DNA of 64,000 nucleotides. Origin: Mortierella sp. BCC40632 (lineage: Eukaryota; Mortierellomycota; Mortierellomycetes; Mortierellales; Mortierellaceae). Positions 1 through 14,214 of this stretch are shown here, piece after piece. The notes under the pieces were generated by a model. It was not told the origin of the DNA. It did no database searches and worked only from the letters and a program-made list of their open reading frames with translations. The first letter of the stretch is position 1. Each line of letters starts with the position of its first letter. The DNA is taken from contig WAEK01000001.1 of the NCBI GenBank assembly GCA_011634665.1, positions 2,478,001 through 2,542,000 of the forward strand. The letters are read 5' to 3'. A program made the position numbers and the translations under genes.

Positions 1-2573
1 GAGAGGAGTGGATGGGGTGAAAGGTTGTTGGGTTGAAAGGAAAGAAGAGAACAAGACAGAAGCTTGTCGAGTCGCGAGAAATATCTGGACACAAATTTGG
101 TTGTGACTGCGCGACCGAACATCCGATCCAACGTCATTACGATTTTCCCCTGCTCTCGTCCTCTCTTCCCCACCATCAACCAAAGCCCTCTTTTTCTCGC
201 CGCCTTGCAGCCACCAGTGAACCTTGTCAAGGAGATGCCATTCTCTCGATGCATCAAGAAACCAATTGTGCTTGTGTTTGTGTATGAATGTGTATGTGCA
301 CTGATACAGAGTTACTCTACTCGCCCTTCCTCAAGTCAGAGTATCCTCCTTCCCTCCTTCCCCTCTCCACTCGTCATTGAGGGTCACCAGGCTTCATTGT
401 CGGGCCACTCCTGCCCACTCGGAAGCTCAAGGAAGAGCACGAACACATGCGAATAGGCTCTGGCTGGGGGAACCCGGCTCAGGGCCATGTAGTTCTCGTC
501 TCCCCTTGTTGGCTCCCAAAAGAGGAAAACCCGCCTTTGGGACGAGGATGAAGCGAGCGGTATATTTAACTTAAGCTTCACTTCAATTTTGCCCACGGGC
601 AAAACAAAGACATGGACGGTATTGTCTAGCCCTATTCCCTCACTCCCCTTTCCTCCCCCCTTCGTTTTAGCTGTTTGTTCCCGTAGGGTGTGAACGGTTG
701 CTTTTGATGGGGGTGGGGATGGGGATGGTGGTAACGGAAAAAAGGTATGAAATCCAGCCTTGAAGGTAGACTACGAACATAACACCCAAGCGTGAATGTC
801 TAAACCATTGATCCACCGGAGCAAGAGGGAGTGGTCCAAAGGTACTTCTAAGAACCATTCCCCGCAATTTCAATCCGACCCTCATGTATGCAGGAGGGAA
901 CAATAGTATTCGACAACATTCTAATTGCCGCCTCTGTTGGGGTTGAGCAGAGAGAGTCGAGTTTATTCTCACGGGTTGCGGAGAAGCGACTCTCACTCCT
1001 CTAACCCATCCTTGCCTGAATTCTGTTGTGTGTGAGGCGCTACGCCTGCAACACATTGGTTTTACATGTCTCGAAAGCTCCATCAGGGGAACATGGTCAA
1101 GGTACTTGAATCTCTACACACTGTCTCGCTAGGTTGACAGAGGATCGCTTTTCTATTGGAACAAGTGGCCTTTTGGCATATGATCCTCGATCCTTTCTTG
1201 AGGAGTGGACGAGCACTAAGACATGAGATTAAAAACGGTTGAACGGAATCGCCCGAAAGCATCGTTTCGTTAGATCACAGCTGCTGCTATGTAACATCTG
1301 TCAACAAAAAGGCTAGTGTAGAGTTAACAAGTTGACAAAGGTGGGGAGAGGTGTGGAAGGTCCCCCATGGCATGAATCTTTTCAAGCATCAGTCGTCTGA
1401 TGCGGTGTAACATGCCCTCCTTCTTGGTCTGTGTTTCTTCTGGAACGTGCGTCTTTGTTGTCCCGTCAATTGTCTGCCACTGTAGGCTCCAAAGGACAAG
1501 GGGATTGGTCTTTCCTCTCGAAAGATGGATGGTACAGAGGGAGATCTCCGCTCCGTGTCTCAACTATGGTTCACCGGTCCTGTCTGTCCTGTGGTGACAG
1601 AGGGTTTTTCTTTTTGGTTGGGGTACCCTAAATGGCTCAGGCAAGGAAGCCTGTGTTGCCCATGAGAGATACCCCGTATTTAAAGCAACAATAGGTTTCT
1701 AAAGTACGATGGATCTCTCTTTTTTTTTTTTATCCGCCCTTCAGCCCATTGTCGGTTTCCGCGCTACTCCAGGCAGCTCGTTTTCACTCAGGACCTGAGT
1801 CATTTCTTCTTGTGGCCAGAGTGCTTTTCTAAGGCCTCCTTTCTTTCTCATGTGCGTGATTGCACGCTGCCTACTCTTTCATTCTTTTTCCTGCTCAAAG
1901 ATGCAGCCATACCATCGATATCTAGGAATCTCTGAGAAGGAGCTTGCGTTTAGTAGAGTTTGAGCAATGTTTCGGGACAGCATCCTTTCTCGCCACTGGA
2001 GTCGACCGAAGGCTCTAGCCAGCTCCAATCCAACTACACCTAACACAGCAGACAGGCTTGTATCCAAGAGTGGAGACCTTTGATCAAAAAGAAAGAGCAG
2101 TAACTCATTAATAAGGGAACGGATGGAGACAACAGGAGTGATCGACCATACCATGGACTTGTTCCTTTTCTAAGGCATGCTATGGTACACGACTCTTAAA
2201 AGTCAAAGGTAACAGAAGCGCAAAGGGACAAAAAAGAAAATCACAGATGAGAAGGTAACGGCTGCGCGAGCCTGTTGGGCTGGGGTCTGCATGTTGGACT
2301 GGGGTCTCAAAGGATAAAAGGATAGACACTAAAGTATATATCTGAGAGTGCGAGCATCAAGTACTGGTCAGGCGCTCTTTGCCAACTGCGGACAAGCCCT
2401 ACAAAATAGATCAGTGACCCCAAGTTCTCTTTCCCCTTTGTATTTCGTATCTTTTAATTACATGTTCACTAGCCCATCGAGTCATGGGAATATTGAAATT
2501 TTTTTTTTTTTTTTCTTTCTTTCTTTCTTTTTTTTTTCTCGTTGAATAGCTGTCTGTTCACATCATCCACCTA
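1..2573. other. intergenic, no supportable gene
   Basis: No reading frame here has recognisable domain content or a convincing exon chain. The stretch has AC- and CT-rich patches, a T-rich run near 1720-1731 and a T/CTTT run near 2499-2538 just downstream of the SEC7 stop. The longest minus frames (667-1083, 1879-2154) look like chance frames. It probably holds the SEC7 3' untranslated region and spacer. A gene with many tiny exons could be missed. Confidence 0.5.
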
Positions 2574-5500
2574 CTACACAAGAACCAACAACTCACTAAT
2601 CCGTCCCATAAACTCTTGCAGTGCAATCCTCACATCTGTTCTTTCCACACCAACAAGTCGGATAGCCAAACGGAAATAATCAGGCAACTCTCGCCTCAAT
2701 CCCTGGTATTTTCTCTTCTCAGAATCCAACACATGGTCCTGCTGTAGCTGTTGTTGCGATGGCGATGAACGGCGGCTGGATCCGCCCATGCCTCGTTCAC
2801 TACCTTCTGGGCTCGTTGCCACGGCTGCATTCGGCCACCAAATTGGTGTTCGCTGAAGCTCTCTCAATACCATGATTGTAAGCTGTGACTGGTTCACAAT
2901 CACATCCTTGGTGTACTTGGTAGGCTCCGTCAGCATTGCCAGATACCTTGCAATAATCAGCTTCGATTCTTGAACTAAAGGCTCCAGTACAGCCTGTCGC
3001 TCTGCTTCGTCTCCAACTTCTTCATCCTCGACACCACCAATGCCATCACCGAATTGGCGGTAGAAATCAAACAGCACAGAAACATAGGTCGTCAATGCCA
3101 GGTTCTCCTGCTTAAACATATTAGGGAGCTGTTGGATCTGACCCGACTTGAATAGGTAGTGTCTCAGCTCATAGTTGTCATTAAACGAGCGCACAAAACG
3201 GTAGGATTTTCGGAGACACTCCAACCACCGGTGACGCAGCTCAGTAGGCATGTTGTGGAGGAATCGAGGCTTAATCGTTGGACCTGAATTCTGCTGTTGC
3301 TGTTGCTGTTGCTGTGGATCACTTCCCTGTGAGCTAGAGCCGTTACGGGAAGCTGCATCTGGATGATGTCCATGTTGGCTAGTAGACGAGACGTGGTGAG
3401 TGGTATAGGGCGAAGAGGACGAAGGCCAGAGTGACAGATCCACAAGCGCCATTTCCTTTACAAATGTAATCGCGACAAGATGGATTGCACATTTTGTCAC
3501 TGTCTCCTGGAAGTCGAACTTGGGCAATGGCGCTTTGGCCACTGCATTTGCAACAGCACCTGTTGAGCCGCTCTCAATGGTTCCGCTCTCTTCTGCAGTC
3601 GCTGCTTGTTCGCCGCCAATCGATCCTGCACCGGTGTCAATCACCATGACCTCATGGGGAGTCGTCATGTCAAAGATCGTCTCTAGAGTATCTGTCACCA
3701 TTTCCCATCGCTCCTCGTCAAACATGGCACCATTTCTGGCCACCAGCTGGTTCAGACAAAAAATACCCATTTGGCCTAGGTTCTCGCTTCGCTTACTCAC
3801 TAGGAGCGTGATCAGCTCCAACAAGCCTCTCAGGAAGTCTGTTTGAGCATAGAAAACCTGGTGGTACTGTCGCGAATAAAGGTTGATCATTGACCTCAAT
3901 GCTTGGATCCAGATGGTGGATGTCAAATCTCGGCGCATGTAGTCAGGGTCCTTGAGGTCCTCAAAGATTGGCATCAAGACCACCCGGTAAATCTTTGACC
4001 AGTACTGGGACTCGAAAATCTCTGCAGATCCATTCAAGATCTCAAACAGCGTCACCAGAGCCTTGGACCTTACATTAGGAAGCTCTGAATCGATCACCAC
4101 CCGGGAGAGACCATAGACAATCGGGAACCACTTCAAGAAGAATGTGTCGTCCTCCTCTTCCTCAACAACTGCCGTCTCCTTGGACTGACCTTCCTCAAGA
4201 ACAAGCCGTGTCTCTTGGTGGGAGTGCTGAGATGGCTTGTGCTGCTCCTGGGATTCTTCTTCATCCTTGGCTGCTGCTCCTGCTCTGGCCTCCAACAAAA
4301 GGCCCCTTGCGCACTTCTTCAACAGAACCATAGCTCCATTGACAACCTCTTCATCGTAATTAAAGCAAAATTCGATCAGACAATTCACATAGTCGACGAA
4401 TCCCGTCTCCATCACCTCAAAGTTGTTGTCATAGATCATTTGCACTGTGCTGAATGCATGCTCCACCAAAGCCCCGTTCCCATGGGTTGCCGTCCGTCCA
4501 AAGACTCCAAGCATTGGCTTCCAGCCCGAGCGAATGTTATTCGCACGAGCAGCAATCATCTGTTGAAGACTCTGGATGATTAGGTCATGGATAGCTGTAG
4601 AAGGATTGTTCTTGTAGATATGTTCAAATGGACGCAGGAGCTCGTTTTGGGTGTTGAAGTGAGCTAACTCATCACGAGCGAGGAACTTCATGGCCAACTG
4701 GCGAAGAGAGTCAATCGCGAATGTTGAGACAGTAGCGTTGGAGCTGCACCCGACGGCGTTGAAGTACGACTGAAGAATGCGCCAGATTTGAGCCCATTCG
4801 AAACGAATACGCGCCATATTATAATCGGCTATTCCGTTCCAAGTGAAAACAAAAAAAAAAAAAAAAAAAAAAAAAGTCAGAGCAGGTTAAATTTAAGAAG
4901 AGGTAGTAAGTCCTTACTCTTAGTTTGGAAGAAGGATTCGTCCCCTCGAGGAAAAATAAATAAATAATAATAGCTGCTTACCGATCTCAATAATTCGTTG
5001 GAGCATGTACATCCTTGGCGCGTTTCGGGAGCCCTCAACTTCGTCCAAAGAAACGGCACAGATCGACTTGAACAAGTGAACGATCGCGTCACCACTCAGC
5101 GAGATACTGTTCACAAAGATCTTGTCTATCGCAATAATTGTATCCTGGGATTGAAATTCGTTCATCATCGCTGAGAGTGATACTTTGCGTCGACTTGAAG
5201 AGGATGACATCTGTGAAGGGGCCATTGAGGATTGCGATGATCCAGAAATGCTGCCCGCAGGTGAATGAAGCGACTGTGAAGTATGCTGATAATCGACACC
5301 ATTAAATCCTTCCACAGAGACACGTCCCCCTTGAGGGATCAGCTGCAACTGCTCCATAGCACTAATTGTCTTAAGGACAAGATTCCAGTTGCCCTGGAGA
5401 TACTCTCCCATTGTATTGGCGACCTTGAGTAGCGTTCGGATCGCAAGAACGTTTTTGGGTTGCATCTCGCTCACATGGTTCATTCCAGTAAGCTTGGCCA

Positions 5501-8500
5501 AGGAAGAGATAAACGCATCACGCTCGACCTCCATATGGAAAATACTGGCAACTCGGATAGCACTCGCCATGCCCTTCAGGCACAGATCGATAGCTTCTAC
5601 ATTGATGGCAACAAACTCTCTCGTTTTTGGCTCATTCCTATTGGCAAAGAGGCTTGGGTCAACAGCCTCTTCAAAGGCCAAGCTGAGGGTCGCCATGGCT
5701 GGCCAGCAGGCCACGGCGAACATGGGCTTCACATGCTCGGCATGAGTAGCATTTCTCCAGGCCGCAGTACTCTTGGCTCTTCCTTCATTGCCTGCCAAGA
5801 GTGCACGCGCGTTTTTCTCCATTTGAGTAATGGCAATGTCGTAGAGCTCTTGACGCTGTTTGCTCGATCCCGCACTTGCTCCATTGGCCTTGGATGCCTC
5901 GCGGGCCTGTTCCTCAGCAAGGACAATCTCGTTCGACGAAATGTTGTGGAAGATCTCGGAAAGATACTCATCCGGCAAATTATTGTTGTCGTTAATACCT
6001 CGATTGTTCTTGATAAACTCATTAACGTCCATCCTCTTCTTGACGCTATCAGAGTGCTGGTCTGTGTTAAGCATAATCACTGAGAAGGCAAGAATGTACG
6101 CTGTGTCGGCACTCGCAAACACCTTGGGGTTGGTGTCACAATAGCGGTCTGCAAACTTTTCCATCAATCGATCAATCTTTTGAGCTTCTCCTGGAAGTCG
6201 GAACGTCTGTAGGAACATTCGAAGCGCATCCACAAAGCCTACGCCAGTAAAGTCCAGTCGGTCTACGAATGCGTGCATGACTTTGATCGACTTTTCATCG
6301 CCATCTCCGATGAATTCACCAATGGCAGCTTTGTCCAAGCCAGGAGTTGTCATCAGGTATTCTGCAATCGTCTGGTGGTCATCCCGAACAAAACCCTGCT
6401 TGATTAAAAAATCGAGTCCCTTTGCTGGCTTGTTATTGAAGATTGAGAGGCCCTTCAAAAAGAGCTGCTTCCGAGTCATGATCTCTTCAAATTCTGCAGG
6501 GTGATCGTCACCCAGAGAGTCTGCAGAGCCGATTGAGCTGACAGAGGTCGAAGACATGTTGGAACTAGAAGACTGTTGGCCCTTCATTGACATTGCCAAT
6601 AGCGGATTCTTGGAGATAATGACTGGGTGCGACATTTTGTTGTAGGGTGTGGGTGTTGTCTGCGTCGAACGGGGGGAAAGTGGGGATCCTGCAGGTATAT
6701 CTCCATTGCCACCATCCTGTCTAGGTGACGCGGGTGGTGCACCAGCGCCTCCAGAGGTTACGTCTGCAGAGGTGCCACGCATATGACCATTTGTTGCCTT
6801 GGCTACTGCAGCACTCATGGCCTCTGGAAGGGATGCCACAGCGCCAACATCCTTGGACCAATCTGCAAGCGATTCTAGGACGGAGACCATACAACGCAGG
6901 CCTTGTACAGCAAGACGACGATCTTGGATCAATACCCACGCATCCCTTTCGTTCAGGAGCAACTGCTTGCCCATCATGTTCCCAACGGTGGTAGACGCAT
7001 TGGCCTTGCCGCGACCCTGGGCGATACGCGAGAGAGAGTTGACAATATGCTCAAAGATCGAAGCCATAGAAAAATCACAGTCAAAGTTGAGATAAATATC
7101 AACAAGCGATTGAGGGTTGGAGCAGATCTTATGAAGGCCTTGCAAAACCATCTCCTTTTGTCTCACAGTCGCATTCGACATGTCGAGGAACTTTAAGTAG
7201 AATTCATTAAACAGGACCTCGACCTCAGCTTTGAGTTGCGCACGGTAATATTGGAGAACTGTCAGGAAGAGCGACAAGGAGAACTCGAAGAGAGTCTCAT
7301 TGGACGACACTCCGTTCTGCGAAAGAGAGACGCAGAGATACTGACGGACTGCTCCCACAAAGAGGTGGTCGGACTGGAAGACTGGACCAGAGTTGTTCAT
7401 CATTGAGAGAATGAGTTCAAGAGCCAGGGCTCGTCCCCGAATGGAAAGTTCTTCCTGCTGGGTGTTCAAAGGAGCAATATCGGATCTCATGGATAGTTTG
7501 CAGAGCAGGCGGAAGGTCAGATAGGCGTCCTGTCTTGAGACCCTACAGGCAACAAGTGCAATCTCATGGGGCGTTGGCTTCTTTGGTGGTGGCGGGAGGG
7601 GTTGAGCTGAGACTGGATCAGGAGCTGGAACAGTGATCGTTGGTGTTGGCTCAGAAGGGATGGATGGTGATTTCTCCACAACAGGAGAAGGTGGCAAAGG
7701 AACCTGACTTGGTGCGACCTCTGATTCCATCTCGCCGTCTGGCGTCTCCTCTGTGCTACTATCAGGCTGTCCTGTTGTGTCCGAACCTGTTAGCTCTTGA
7801 GGCTGAGGTTCAACATCGGCGGCGGGAGCATCGTCCTCTGCGGAGATGTCGCTCTCGGGTGACTGCGCTGCCTGTGATGACGACGATGCATCAGACGCGG
7901 TCGTTTTTGAATCTCCTTCAGGAAGAACCTGGTCTGGTGCCTGCTCCTGTTGTTGCTTCTGTTCTGTCGAGAGGCCTGCCTTCCCAAGCATCCGTTCAAG
8001 GTCTCTGAGCGCGTGTGCGTCTGTCTCCATTCTCGAGATGACTAGGTTGACCATTTGGGTCAGGCCTGCCTTGGCTGTAGCCTGGAGAATAGGTGATCTG
8101 GCCCAACAATACATGTTGCAGCTCGTCTGGATAATTTTTAGCAAAGATGCATGGTGAACTTGACACGTAGTCGATGTTACAAGTGTCAGCAGAATCTATC
8201 GGCGTAACCATGTCCAAATAGAATACACAAAGAGAACACGCAGTAGACCGTTAGAGCCTTGAAAGGTAGTTCAGGGACCAATGATGTGCTTGCCTTCAGC
8301 ACCAAATAACAGGAGCCAGAATCCATACGCTCGTGTGGCAAAAAACAAAGAAAAAAGAAAAAAGAGAAACAGTCGCGAGCTACAGCCTTGCTTTCTGTCA
8401 TCCTGGGGTTACTCTGTGCTGTTGTGCTGTTTCGTATGACGCTGGGTCCTGCTGCCAAAATCACAGATCGAACAATTGGCTTACCTTGATGATCTGCAAT

Positions 8501-9168
8501 TGAACATTGTCATCTACTGAGCTTGGTCCACGATAAGTCATGCAGATGGTATGGACAATCTCATCAATAAGATGTGGTGGCTCTGGGTAGTGGTCCGGCC
8601 CGACCGTATTGGCGCCAGGGACATTGGGAGCAAGATGGTCTGTAGGGTCGGAGCAGTCGATATGGCTCAAGTCATTGGACTCGCTGAACGTTGCAAACTT
8701 TGGTTTGGTGGATGCGAGCTTGGGTGTGGTTCTGACCGATGGCGGGAGGATTAGTGCCGCGTCCCCTGTGAGCTTGCCATGGGCAATCAGCTTGTGGAGA
8801 GCATCGAGCGCGAGAACCTTGATCTTGTTGGAGACAGCTGGAGCACAAGCAAGTTTGAAGACAGCCCAGTATTCTTCTGCATCTAAAGCATCAAACTCGA
8901 TCGAGGACGAGGCTTTGGCGGCAAAAGCTACAGGTTCGGGTGTAGCGGGTGGCCGTGATTCATCAATGGAACCAGTAGGAGTGTGGCGGGAGGATGAGAC
9001 CGAAGAGGCAGCAGGGTCGATGGATGGCTTTGGGATGGAGGATGCCGTGGCGAGTTTGAAGGCCTGTAGCCGCTCCATCGCGCCCTGCGCGGCCTCGACT
9101 AAGTCGCGCTCTCTACGCGGATGGGCCTCGGCCAAGAGCCGCTGCAGCGTCAGCTCCAGGGTTGACAT
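2574..9168 (-). CDS. SEC7: Sec7/BIG-type Arf guanine-nucleotide exchange factor
   Basis: Large Arf-GEF that loads GTP on Arf at the trans-Golgi to start vesicle coat assembly. Three exons join in frame: 8485-9168, 4982-8195 and 2574-4828, giving about 2050 residues, normal for Sec7/BIG. The DCB/HUS regulatory region comes first, interrupted by an acidic Ser/Pro/Gln-rich insert (about 7560-7990). The Sec7 domain spans roughly 5920-6480 on the genome. It shows the catalytic glutamate in FRLPGEAQKIDR and the second conserved motif NNRGINDNNNLP. HDS repeats follow; the third exon begins at DYNMARIRFEW, the classic start of the HDS2 block, and ends in LLVLV. The intron at 4829-4981 carries a poly-T run on the sense strand. 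The gene is divergent from the PA-RING ligase gene. Family assignment is firm. The exact first intron boundary is inferred from phase and continuity (QLQIIK then ILLTLVTS). Confidence 0.95.
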
Positions 9169-9711
9169 TGGCTGTGGGCTGATGCTGATGCTATAAATGT
9201 GGTGGGCGGCAGATCAGCAAACAGCAGCAACACACAGACAGAAGAGATACTCGGAGGAGAAGAGGAGGGAGGAAGGGAGGAAAGGAGGAGAAGAGAGAGG
9301 GGAGAGAAGGGTAGAGGCAAAGGATGAATGGAGGCAGAAGAGAATGAGAGAAAGAGGAAAGAAGAAAGAAAGAGAGATGATGGAACAGATTGCTGTCTGC
9401 AAGAACGGCGGAGTGCAGATGTGCGCGTGGGCGATGGAAATTTTTTGGTGCGAACACCGGCCACAGACAGGAGTCGGCCCGCTGTCTGCCAGAGACTGAT
9501 GGGTCTAACGATAGACCAACGATGGCAATAGCCCTACAGAGTACGTCTGGCCGGGCGCTGTTTACCCGGCTCTTCGACGAGACCTCTTGTCCTCGTCCTT
9601 TCCACAGTAGTGGCAGTGTAGTTTCCCTTGCATCCTCCCTACCCAGGAGTGGGGCCGTGCCAAAGGAAGGTGCCAGAGTGGTATACTCGTCTTTTCATCG
9701 CCAGTCAGGCA

Positions 9712-9745
<34 letters not shown>

Positions 9746-10257
9746 GCGGAGTGGCTCAATATCTACTTGTGTCTCGTGCGACTGGACCTACCCAGTGCGC
9801 TTCTCCCCCCCTCCTGCGCCTGTACCCATTCGCTCTTTCTCTCATACCCCCTAGCATTTGTTGATTTTGTTGAATCATTCGTTTCTCTTCTTTTTCTTCG
9901 GGATTGCATACTGTTTTCATCTCATCTCATCCCTTTTCTCTGAGCACATGCATCTCCCTTGGATTTGGTCCTTTTCATCCAGCACCCCCTTTTTATAATT
10001 CTTCATCTCTTCCAAATCCATCCCATTCCAATCCCCGCAAGAGAGAGGACTACGCACAGCCAACCCCACATCCTCACAGTCTCCTTTCCCCTGTCTTCGC
10101 TCCGCTCCTCCTCGTTCCACTCTTCCTCGCCTCACTCCTCCTTGCTCGGGCTGCAACTCAACGGGCGATTCTCTGTCCCTACAAACTCTTCTCTCCTTCC
10201 TTTATCCCACCTTTCTTCCTGTTCAGTCCTCGAGAACAACCACTCCGCTTACCCACC
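9169..10257. promoter_or_regulatory. divergent promoter region, SEC7 and PA-RING gene
   Basis: About 1.1 kb separates two start codons that point away from each other. Next to SEC7 lies a purine-rich (GGA/GAA) block at 9255-9380. Next to the PA-RING gene lies a CT-rich leader (about 9900-10240), typical of fungal promoters and 5' leaders, with a T run at 9714-9744. No clear TATA box is seen. The long purine/pyrimidine frames here are low-complexity artefacts. Confidence 0.5.
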
Positions 10258-10789
10258 ATGGTCTCTCCGTGGCTGCCGTTTCGCCCTGTCCGGCGCCATG
10301 ACCATGACCGACATCGCTCTCTATGTAGCCTTATCTTCCTTGCTATCATTACCACACTGGTCCTCCTTTCGAGTCCCCACAACCATGTTCAGGCCAATCT
10401 CCAGACCGTCTCCGTTCCTCGACTGAGCTTCGACCGCATTAACATCCGCAACCGGCCTGCTACGATTGACGAGGCTGAAGTCAATGGTGCGGGTCAAGAG
10501 ATAACAGCGGGAATCATTGACAAGACAGGCCCTGCTCCCAAAGATGGCTTCTATGTAAGCCGACTCTTCTATCGCGCACCCTTCTTTTTCTTCCTATTCC
10601 ATGGCTGTACTATTCTTTGTCCCTCATTCTTTCTGCAAGCGATGCTTTGCATGAGTACTGCAAACTCGATCCTTGACAAGGACCAAACCTGTTCTTTCTT
10701 GTCGACTTCACTCTGCGCAATGGTGCACGCGCACTCGCCCAGACACACAATCTCAAGTCTACTCGTGATATCCAGGGGAGCTAAACCAA

Positions 10790-10820
<31 letters not shown>

Positions 10821-13142
10821 GCCTGGTTCGCTTGCTCATCATTGTTGTTGATGCACTCACTCCTAAAAGGGAATCCTGTTCGATATGGGATATGCATGTA
10901 CGCCTGAGTTTGACCCAGCCACGACGCTGCCTCCTCCCAACACCTATGGCCTTCCCAAGATCGCCTTGATCCGACGTGGTGCACCTCAAGGCATGGATGC
11001 ATGCTCTTTCCGAGTCAAGATCCAGAATGCGGCGGCTAACAACTCGACCGGCGTTATCGTTTACAATAATCCGGACAACAAGGCTCTCACAGGAGCGACG
11101 GCTGCACTGGACCAAGACGAGACACCACTTCTGATCCCGGGAATGATGATCTCCTATGAAGATGGTATTATGCTTCGTACACTCTTGGAGCAGACTCAAG
11201 ATAATGGCCAGGTCGACTTTTTCAACCGCATCCGGATCAAGATGGCGGTGGAGCAACGAATGCCCGTTGTCTGGGAGTTTGTGCTTGTCGTCCTTGTCAT
11301 CCTCGTCGCCGTCTCATTTGTCGTCTCTGGTAGGCCTGCTAGACCCTTTATTTTACTTTTATTTTTTTTATTTTCTGTGTGTGTGTGTGTGTGCGTGTGT
11401 GTGAATTGATTCGAGGAAACAAACGGCCTCTGGTCTCGTTGTCACGCGCTCCCGACTTAAGCCAGAGGTTGCCCGCTTCTTGCACTTTGAAAATGTGGGG
11501 TCAGGGAAAAGTCTCTTTTACTGTTGACGCCACACCCATTGTGCCGATTTTTTTCCCTTTTCTCTTAGGCTCACACCCAGTGGGCCATATCCATGAAACT
11601 AAAAAGGCTGCCGCTTTTGTTCCACACATACACTTTATATGCATCTCTAGTGGTCCTGCATTGCAGGCTGTACGCTCTTCGGCAGCGCTATCGTATGGAT
11701 GCCATCGCAAGAGGCGCCGATATCATGCCCAATGGAACCATCCGCATGCGCAAGGTCACAATTGACAAGGCTGTGCTTGATGGACTTCCTATCAGGATCT
11801 TTGGCCAGGAGTCTACACCAGCCGCCGCTTCTGTTCCGACCACTGTCCAGGGAGATGGCCAAGGCGCGTCAGGAGATCATGAAGCAACTGTCTCACATTC
11901 AGGAACGGAATCACAGCCAGAGACAATCGCACCAGGCCCAAGCGCGTCAATAGAGCAACCGACGAATCCTAACGCAAAGGTCTCGGATAATACTAGCAGC
12001 AGTGCTGATCATGAGGCTGCGATTCAGGAACGTGGATCCTCTTCGACATCTCATTCTCTATCGCGTGTAAACTCTCTTCATGGCTCTGTTTCTGGAAAAT
12101 CAGTGCGATCCCTCCGAGCACTGGATGCCGCAACAGCACTGGATTCCGCGACTCATGCACCGCCGACGACTCTAGTGTCAACCTTGTCCCCTACTCCCGT
12201 ACCTACCCAGCCAACCCCTGTGAATAGCAGTGCCTCCTCGAATGCAATCTCGGATAGCCCAACGGACAGCACCTGCGCAGTCTGTCTCGATGATTTCACG
12301 GAGGGCGAGGAGATTAGGGTACTTCCTTGTACTCATGAATTCCATTGCGAGTGCATTGGTAAGAGCGCCGAAGTGTTGTTGTCATTGTTATTATGATGAT
12401 TAGGAAGGCATCTCGACTTGAACTTATCATCTCACTCTACCTTGATTTTGTTACGTTATTTCTAGACCCATGGTTAACGCGCAAAAGCTCGACCTGTCCG
12501 CTTTGCAAATACGACTGTTTACCGGCATCACAGGAAGAGGTCGAGGGCCGAGGCGAGGATTCCAACATTGTTATACCAACAGATCGCTTTTTTGACTTTG
12601 TGATGGGGCCAGAGTGGGTTCAAGCGATGACCATGTATGGCCACAATGGCACCAACTGGGTCGACCGCATTGGGCATACATTTGATGTGATAGGAGATCG
12701 GCTGAGAGGCCGCCCACCTCGACCCATGCCTGGTCCAACTGTCCAGGCATCTAACCTCTCTGTGGATGCGGCGCCCATGCCAGCGTCTTATCGACGCAGA
12801 AATACAGGGGAGCGCGGGCGGCGGCGGAGTCTATGGGACAGAATGCGTCGAGGAAGGAACCAGAACGAAGAAGAAAGTCGTTATGAAGACAGCGGATCTT
12901 CTCGTGGGAATGGAACCGGATCAAATGGAGTGAGATCGGTCCCTAGGGATAGGGCCGAGAACTCGCAGGCGCTGGATGAGAATGGCCAGGTACCACTCCA
13001 ATTGATTACACCTCATGGGGTCACCTCCCTAACACCTTCCCCCGAGATTACAGAAGCAGACAGAACGTCGACGGCACCGGCGGCAGGACTAGCCAGCCGT
13101 GTCCCGGAGGTCGCAATACCCATACCAGATGATAACAAGTAA
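10258..13142 (+). CDS. PA-TM-RING E3 ubiquitin ligase
   Basis: Transmembrane ubiquitin ligase of the RNF13/GRAIL type, expected in endosomal or vacuolar membranes. Four exons join in phase: 10258-10554, 10870-11329, 11651-12358 and 12466-13142, giving 713 residues. There is an N-terminal hydrophobic signal (about residues 22-46) and then a protease-associated domain in the lumen (about 90-205). A membrane span (about 233-256, VWEFVLVVLVILVAVSF) is followed by a basic RQRYR stop-transfer stretch. A Ser/Thr-rich linker leads to a RING-H2 finger near residues 461-506: CAVC, CTHEFHCEC, then DPWL and CPLC, with all eight zinc ligands. The RING is split by an intron exactly at the I-D-P-W junction. 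The C-terminal tail is disordered and basic (RRRSLWDRMRRGR). Start ATG has a good context (CCACCATGG). Specific substrate unknown. Confidence 0.92.
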
Positions 13143-14179
13143 CGGAGTGTAGTTTTTTTTACTATTAAATAAAGTTTTGAGGCGAAAGCTGCAGTTGAAC
13201 GAGACGTTGCTAGGTCATTGAAGGAATGGAGAAGCATCTTTGATTTCTACAACAGCAACAGCACGCTGTTCAAGAAACATGTCTGGGAGGCCAAAAGAGC
13301 CAAAGGAAAAGAACAGGACTGGAGCTGGCCACATACTAAGCACTGGCGAAAAGATCTATTGGCTGAGGAAGGAAGGAAGGAATAAGAGAAGGTGATTGCT
13401 CTAGTCAGCATGGGCATGTTTGCGAGTAAGGTCCAATTGTCTTCCCTGCAAGAGTCATCCCTATCTTACTCTGTTCGAAAGGCTATATCCTGCCAATCGT
13501 ATCAGCTCAAGAAGCAGAATTTTCTTGTTCTTGCTGTTGAGTCGCCGACCTCTGGCTCAAATCACTTTTAGGCCTGGACTCTATGTCGCGTTGGCGTAGG
13601 AATGAAGGAGTTCTATACACCTAAAAAGTGTCCAGGATGCGAGGCATTTTTCGGTCAGATCAATATGCATCGCGACGTAACAGTAGCGCACAGTTTTTAC
13701 TAATTTGTTCAATTTCACCTGCTTCACCAACAGAGATCAATCTACATTCAGCCCACGGACGCAGAGAAGAGGCATCTTTCTGTGTGAATAACTGCAGGAT
13801 GAAGCTCTCGGTGTGTATGTTCGTCTTTGATGAAGCGAATGTGTAATGCCTCTGAGAATCAGATATCTTGACTTTGCGGAATTTGCAAGGGTGCGACAAA
13901 GGTGCCTCAGAAGCCACTATGGTCTCTATAGCCTTGATGTGTCGAAGGACTGCAGGAGATGTCGCTTTGGAGTATCATAGGCGTAGTTACGGGTGTTCCT
14001 GTCCAAGGATTGAAATACTGATTGTTTTTTGCACTTTATGTTTTACAGAACACTAAATAGGCCCTCTTGTTTTAGAATTGCTCACTATGGCCCCAAGACT
14101 TTCTGATTTTGCGTGTACGCCTGGAGGATTTTCGTATTACAGATATCATCCTAAATACACTGGTGCAAGGTAAGCTGCC

Positions 14180-14214
<35 letters not shown>

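Noticed and set aside
667..1083. 138-codon minus frame
   Set aside because: No recognisable domain, no conserved-looking helix pattern and no promoter features; likely chance.
1879..2154. 91-codon minus frame with hydrophobic stretches
   Set aside because: Isolated, no splice partners and no family resemblance.
7640..8157. Plus-strand frames opposite SEC7 exon 2
   Set aside because: Shadows of the acidic Ser/Pro-rich SEC7 insert; no independent signals.
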